64,000 nt of DNA from an uncultured Chitinophagaceae bacterium. GTDB taxonomy: Bacteria; Bacteroidota; Bacteroidia; Chitinophagales; Chitinophagaceae. The notes beneath the pieces are model-generated. The model was not told where the DNA came from. It made no database searches and worked only from the letters and a program-made list of their open reading frames with translations. Shown one piece after another: positions 62,581 to 64,000 of the stretch (within the stretch, counting starts at the first letter, position 1; the number at the start of each line of letters is the position of its first letter). The translations under genes were made by a program, and so were the position numbers. The DNA is taken from contig CALGAP010000011.1 in the NCBI GenBank assembly GCA_937958995.1, forward strand, positions 248,001 to 312,000, read 5' to 3'.

Positions 62581-63444
62581 TCATGCGTTAAACCCCGGCA
62601 GATAAAAAAAGAAACTACTCCACCAATTCCCTTCGCAGGTAAAGTAAAATTTAAAAGCTCCTTCGATCAGCTGCTTTGCGCCGTCGCGGGAAATAGCTGT
62701 GTATTTTATTCTCCCCTCGGAATGGCCCATGGCAGTAATGGGCTTTTCGTTGGGTTTGAGCATGTAACTGATCTTGCTGATATTATAACCGCAATCCTCG
62801 AAGCGACGGAAAGAAGACATCCACTGCCTGAGCCTTTTAAGCTGCTCCCTGCGGTCAATTACTGTGCCGTCGGGCTGGATGTACTGGTTGGACAGGTAGA
62901 TTTCCATCATTTCGGGACATCGGTCAAAGAAGTTGACCAGCATATTAATCGTGCGGTCGCGGATCGTGATTTCGTGGTCGGGATGGAAATCTTCGTACAC
63001 GAAAAACTTGATCAGACCGGGAATGACCATGTTCTCCGTCTCTTGCTGCAACAATTCTTCGGTGATAAACTTATATTGAAAACGCGCATCACGCTTGCGA
63101 CAAAAACTCACGACAATCTGCCTGGCGTGCAACAATGCACGAATACGTTCCAGTTCGATGACGATGGCCTGGTCGCTGAGCTCTTCGGCTTTCTTTATCG
63201 GCGGGTTGCCGATGAGTTGCGCTAGCGAAACAAACCCGACATTCTGAAATCGTCGTTCGAATTCCAATACACGTTTCAGAAATTCATTCTCCAATTCGGG
63301 TGATATTCTGCTGCTGGTGCGACAATACCCACCAAACTCTGCACGTAACTTCATTTGCAATATTTCATTTTCAATACGCAAATTCTTTACCGGGTCTTCG
63401 TGCAGCGGACCATCCTCGGGATTTAATTCATTTTCATAAGGCAT
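62581..63444 (-). CDS. conserved-looking hypothetical protein
   Basis: 287 residues, not recognised. Soluble, no signal peptide. N-terminal third is charged and helical (VKNLRIENEILQMKLRAEFG), the middle has FVSLAQLIGNPPIKKAEEL and VVSFCRKRDARFQYKFITEE, and the end is aromatic (FKFYFTCEGNWWSSFFFYLP), resembling a small NTF2-like or cone-shaped sheet domain with FKFYF. Possibly a two-part helical plus beta protein. Nothing in the neighbourhood assigns a role. Confidence 0.75.
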   Translation of the reverse strand: MPYENELNPEDGPLHEDPVKNLRIENEILQMKLRAEFGGYCRTSSRISPELENEFLKRVLEFERRFQNVGFVSLAQLIGNPPIKKAEELSDQAIVIELERIRALLHARQIVVSFCRKRDARFQYKFITEELLQQETENMVIPGLIKFFVYEDFHPDHEITIRDRTINMLVNFFDRCPEMMEIYLSNQYIQPDGTVIDRREQLKRLRQWMSSFRRFEDCGYNISKISYMLKPNEKPITAMGHSEGRIKYTAISRDGAKQLIEGAFKFYFTCEGNWWSSFFFYLPGFNA

Positions 63445-63634
63445 AGCATACGATTATGACTGCAAAATAGCAGGCCGGTTTCGTGTAGCCATGTGGGTTT
63501 GACGGAAATTCAGGGGATTTTTCCCGGAAAAAGAGGTGAGAATAACGCGAAAAAATGTTTTTTTCACGCGCATGTGCGAGTTCTTGTGCCTGCACCGGCT
63601 TTTAACGCCTTAAAGTGGTGAGAACAGTCGTTAA

Positions 63635-64000
63635 TTACTGCGCGTTCGACGTAAAAAGATGGGGATTTTTCAACTCCTCCGCCTCGATAATACTGTAGTC
63701 AGAAAGTATATCAGCCTTACCTTTCTTCACACACACATCATGCTCAAAATGCGCCGAGGGCTTGTGGTCAACGGTTCTTACCGTCCAGCCGTCTTCCTCT
63801 GTGTATACATTGCGCTTGCCCAGGTTGATCATGGGTTCGATGGCCAGCACCATTCCCTCTTTCAGCACCGGACCCGAGCCGCGGCGGCCGTAATTTGGTA
63901 CCTGTGGATCTTCGTGCATCATGCGGCCGAGGCCATGGCCTACCAGCTCGCGTACCACGCCGTAGCCATATTTCTTTTCCGTATGCTCCTGGATGGCATA
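63635..64000 (-). CDS. map: type I methionine aminopeptidase, C-terminal part
   Basis: The frame runs off the right edge; about 121 codons of the 3' end are present. Residues fit type I Map: VVRELVGHGLGRMMHEDPQV with the catalytic histidine, LKEGMVLAIEPMINLG with a metal-binding Glu, and SAHFEHDVCVKK with the last metal-binding Glu. Removes the initiator methionine from nascent proteins. The start is outside the window. Confidence 0.93.
   Translation of the reverse strand, partial: YAIQEHTEKKYGYGVVRELVGHGLGRMMHEDPQVPNYGRRGSGPVLKEGMVLAIEPMINLGKRNVYTEEDGWTVRTVDHKPSAHFEHDVCVKKGKADILSDYSIIEAEELKNPHLFTSNAQ

Noticed and set aside
63546..63570. A/T-rich hairpin CGCG-A6/T6-CGCG about 65 bases after map
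   Set aside because: The stem is weak and interrupted by unpaired bases, and there is no proper T-run; it could be a terminator of map but I do not count it as one.

Overview
The window reads as a chromosome segment of a Bacteroidota bacterium, most likely of the Chitinophagaceae. Support comes from promoters of the TAnnTTTG type, two ECF sigma/FecR loci, a SusC/SusD pair with an STN signalling domain, a type IX secretion (T9SS) C-terminal sorting tail, split pntAA/pntAB/pntB, a bacillithiol-type YpdA reductase and many lipoproteins. No phage, integrase, transposase or CRISPR array was seen; most of the window is core housekeeping DNA.

Layout. 1-12300: end of a DUF4382 protein; an overlapping minus-strand run SDR-kynU-pyrF; a PaiB-like protein; an Mrp/ApbC ATPase; 3-hydroxybutyryl-CoA dehydrogenase; ribD-DMT transporter-YigZ; prmC; an ExbB/ExbD-type proton channel pair. 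Two decayed genes (a glycerophosphodiesterase and an SRPBCC protein) lie here, both missing their middle. 12400-30000: ypdA, an OmpA-family protein, pepT, a CPBP membrane protease, an FKBP isomerase, fmt, a LysM protein, an RsmF-type rRNA methyltransferase, the transhydrogenase operon, thyA-folA-methyltransferase, an SMP-30 lipoprotein and a coiled-coil membrane protein.

30250-37870 is the most unusual region: ECF sigma factor, FecR anti-sigma factor, a protein joining an STN signalling domain to 16-residue LA_2272-type surface repeats, a second repeat protein without STN, a TonB-dependent receptor without STN, and a DUF2807 lipoprotein. The signalling domain that normally sits on the receptor appears here on a separate repeat protein.

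37900-45160 is a conventional minus-strand sigma-FecR-SusC-SusD locus, divergent from a large VCBS/UnbV lipoprotein. 48700-64000 holds an AraC regulator, tRNA-Val(GAC), a dienelactone hydrolase, proline dehydrogenase, a dipeptide epimerase, a thioesterase, an acyltransferase, an HxpB-type phosphatase, a candidate structured RNA, a T9SS-exported protein of unknown function, ribosomal protein S1, a DinB-like protein, a BaiN-type flavoprotein, an unrecognised 287-residue protein and the end of methionine aminopeptidase.

Several genes have a -7 promoter box only 4-7 bases before the start codon, suggesting leaderless or nearly leaderless messages. Intergenic regions also carry hairpin-forming dispersed repeats.
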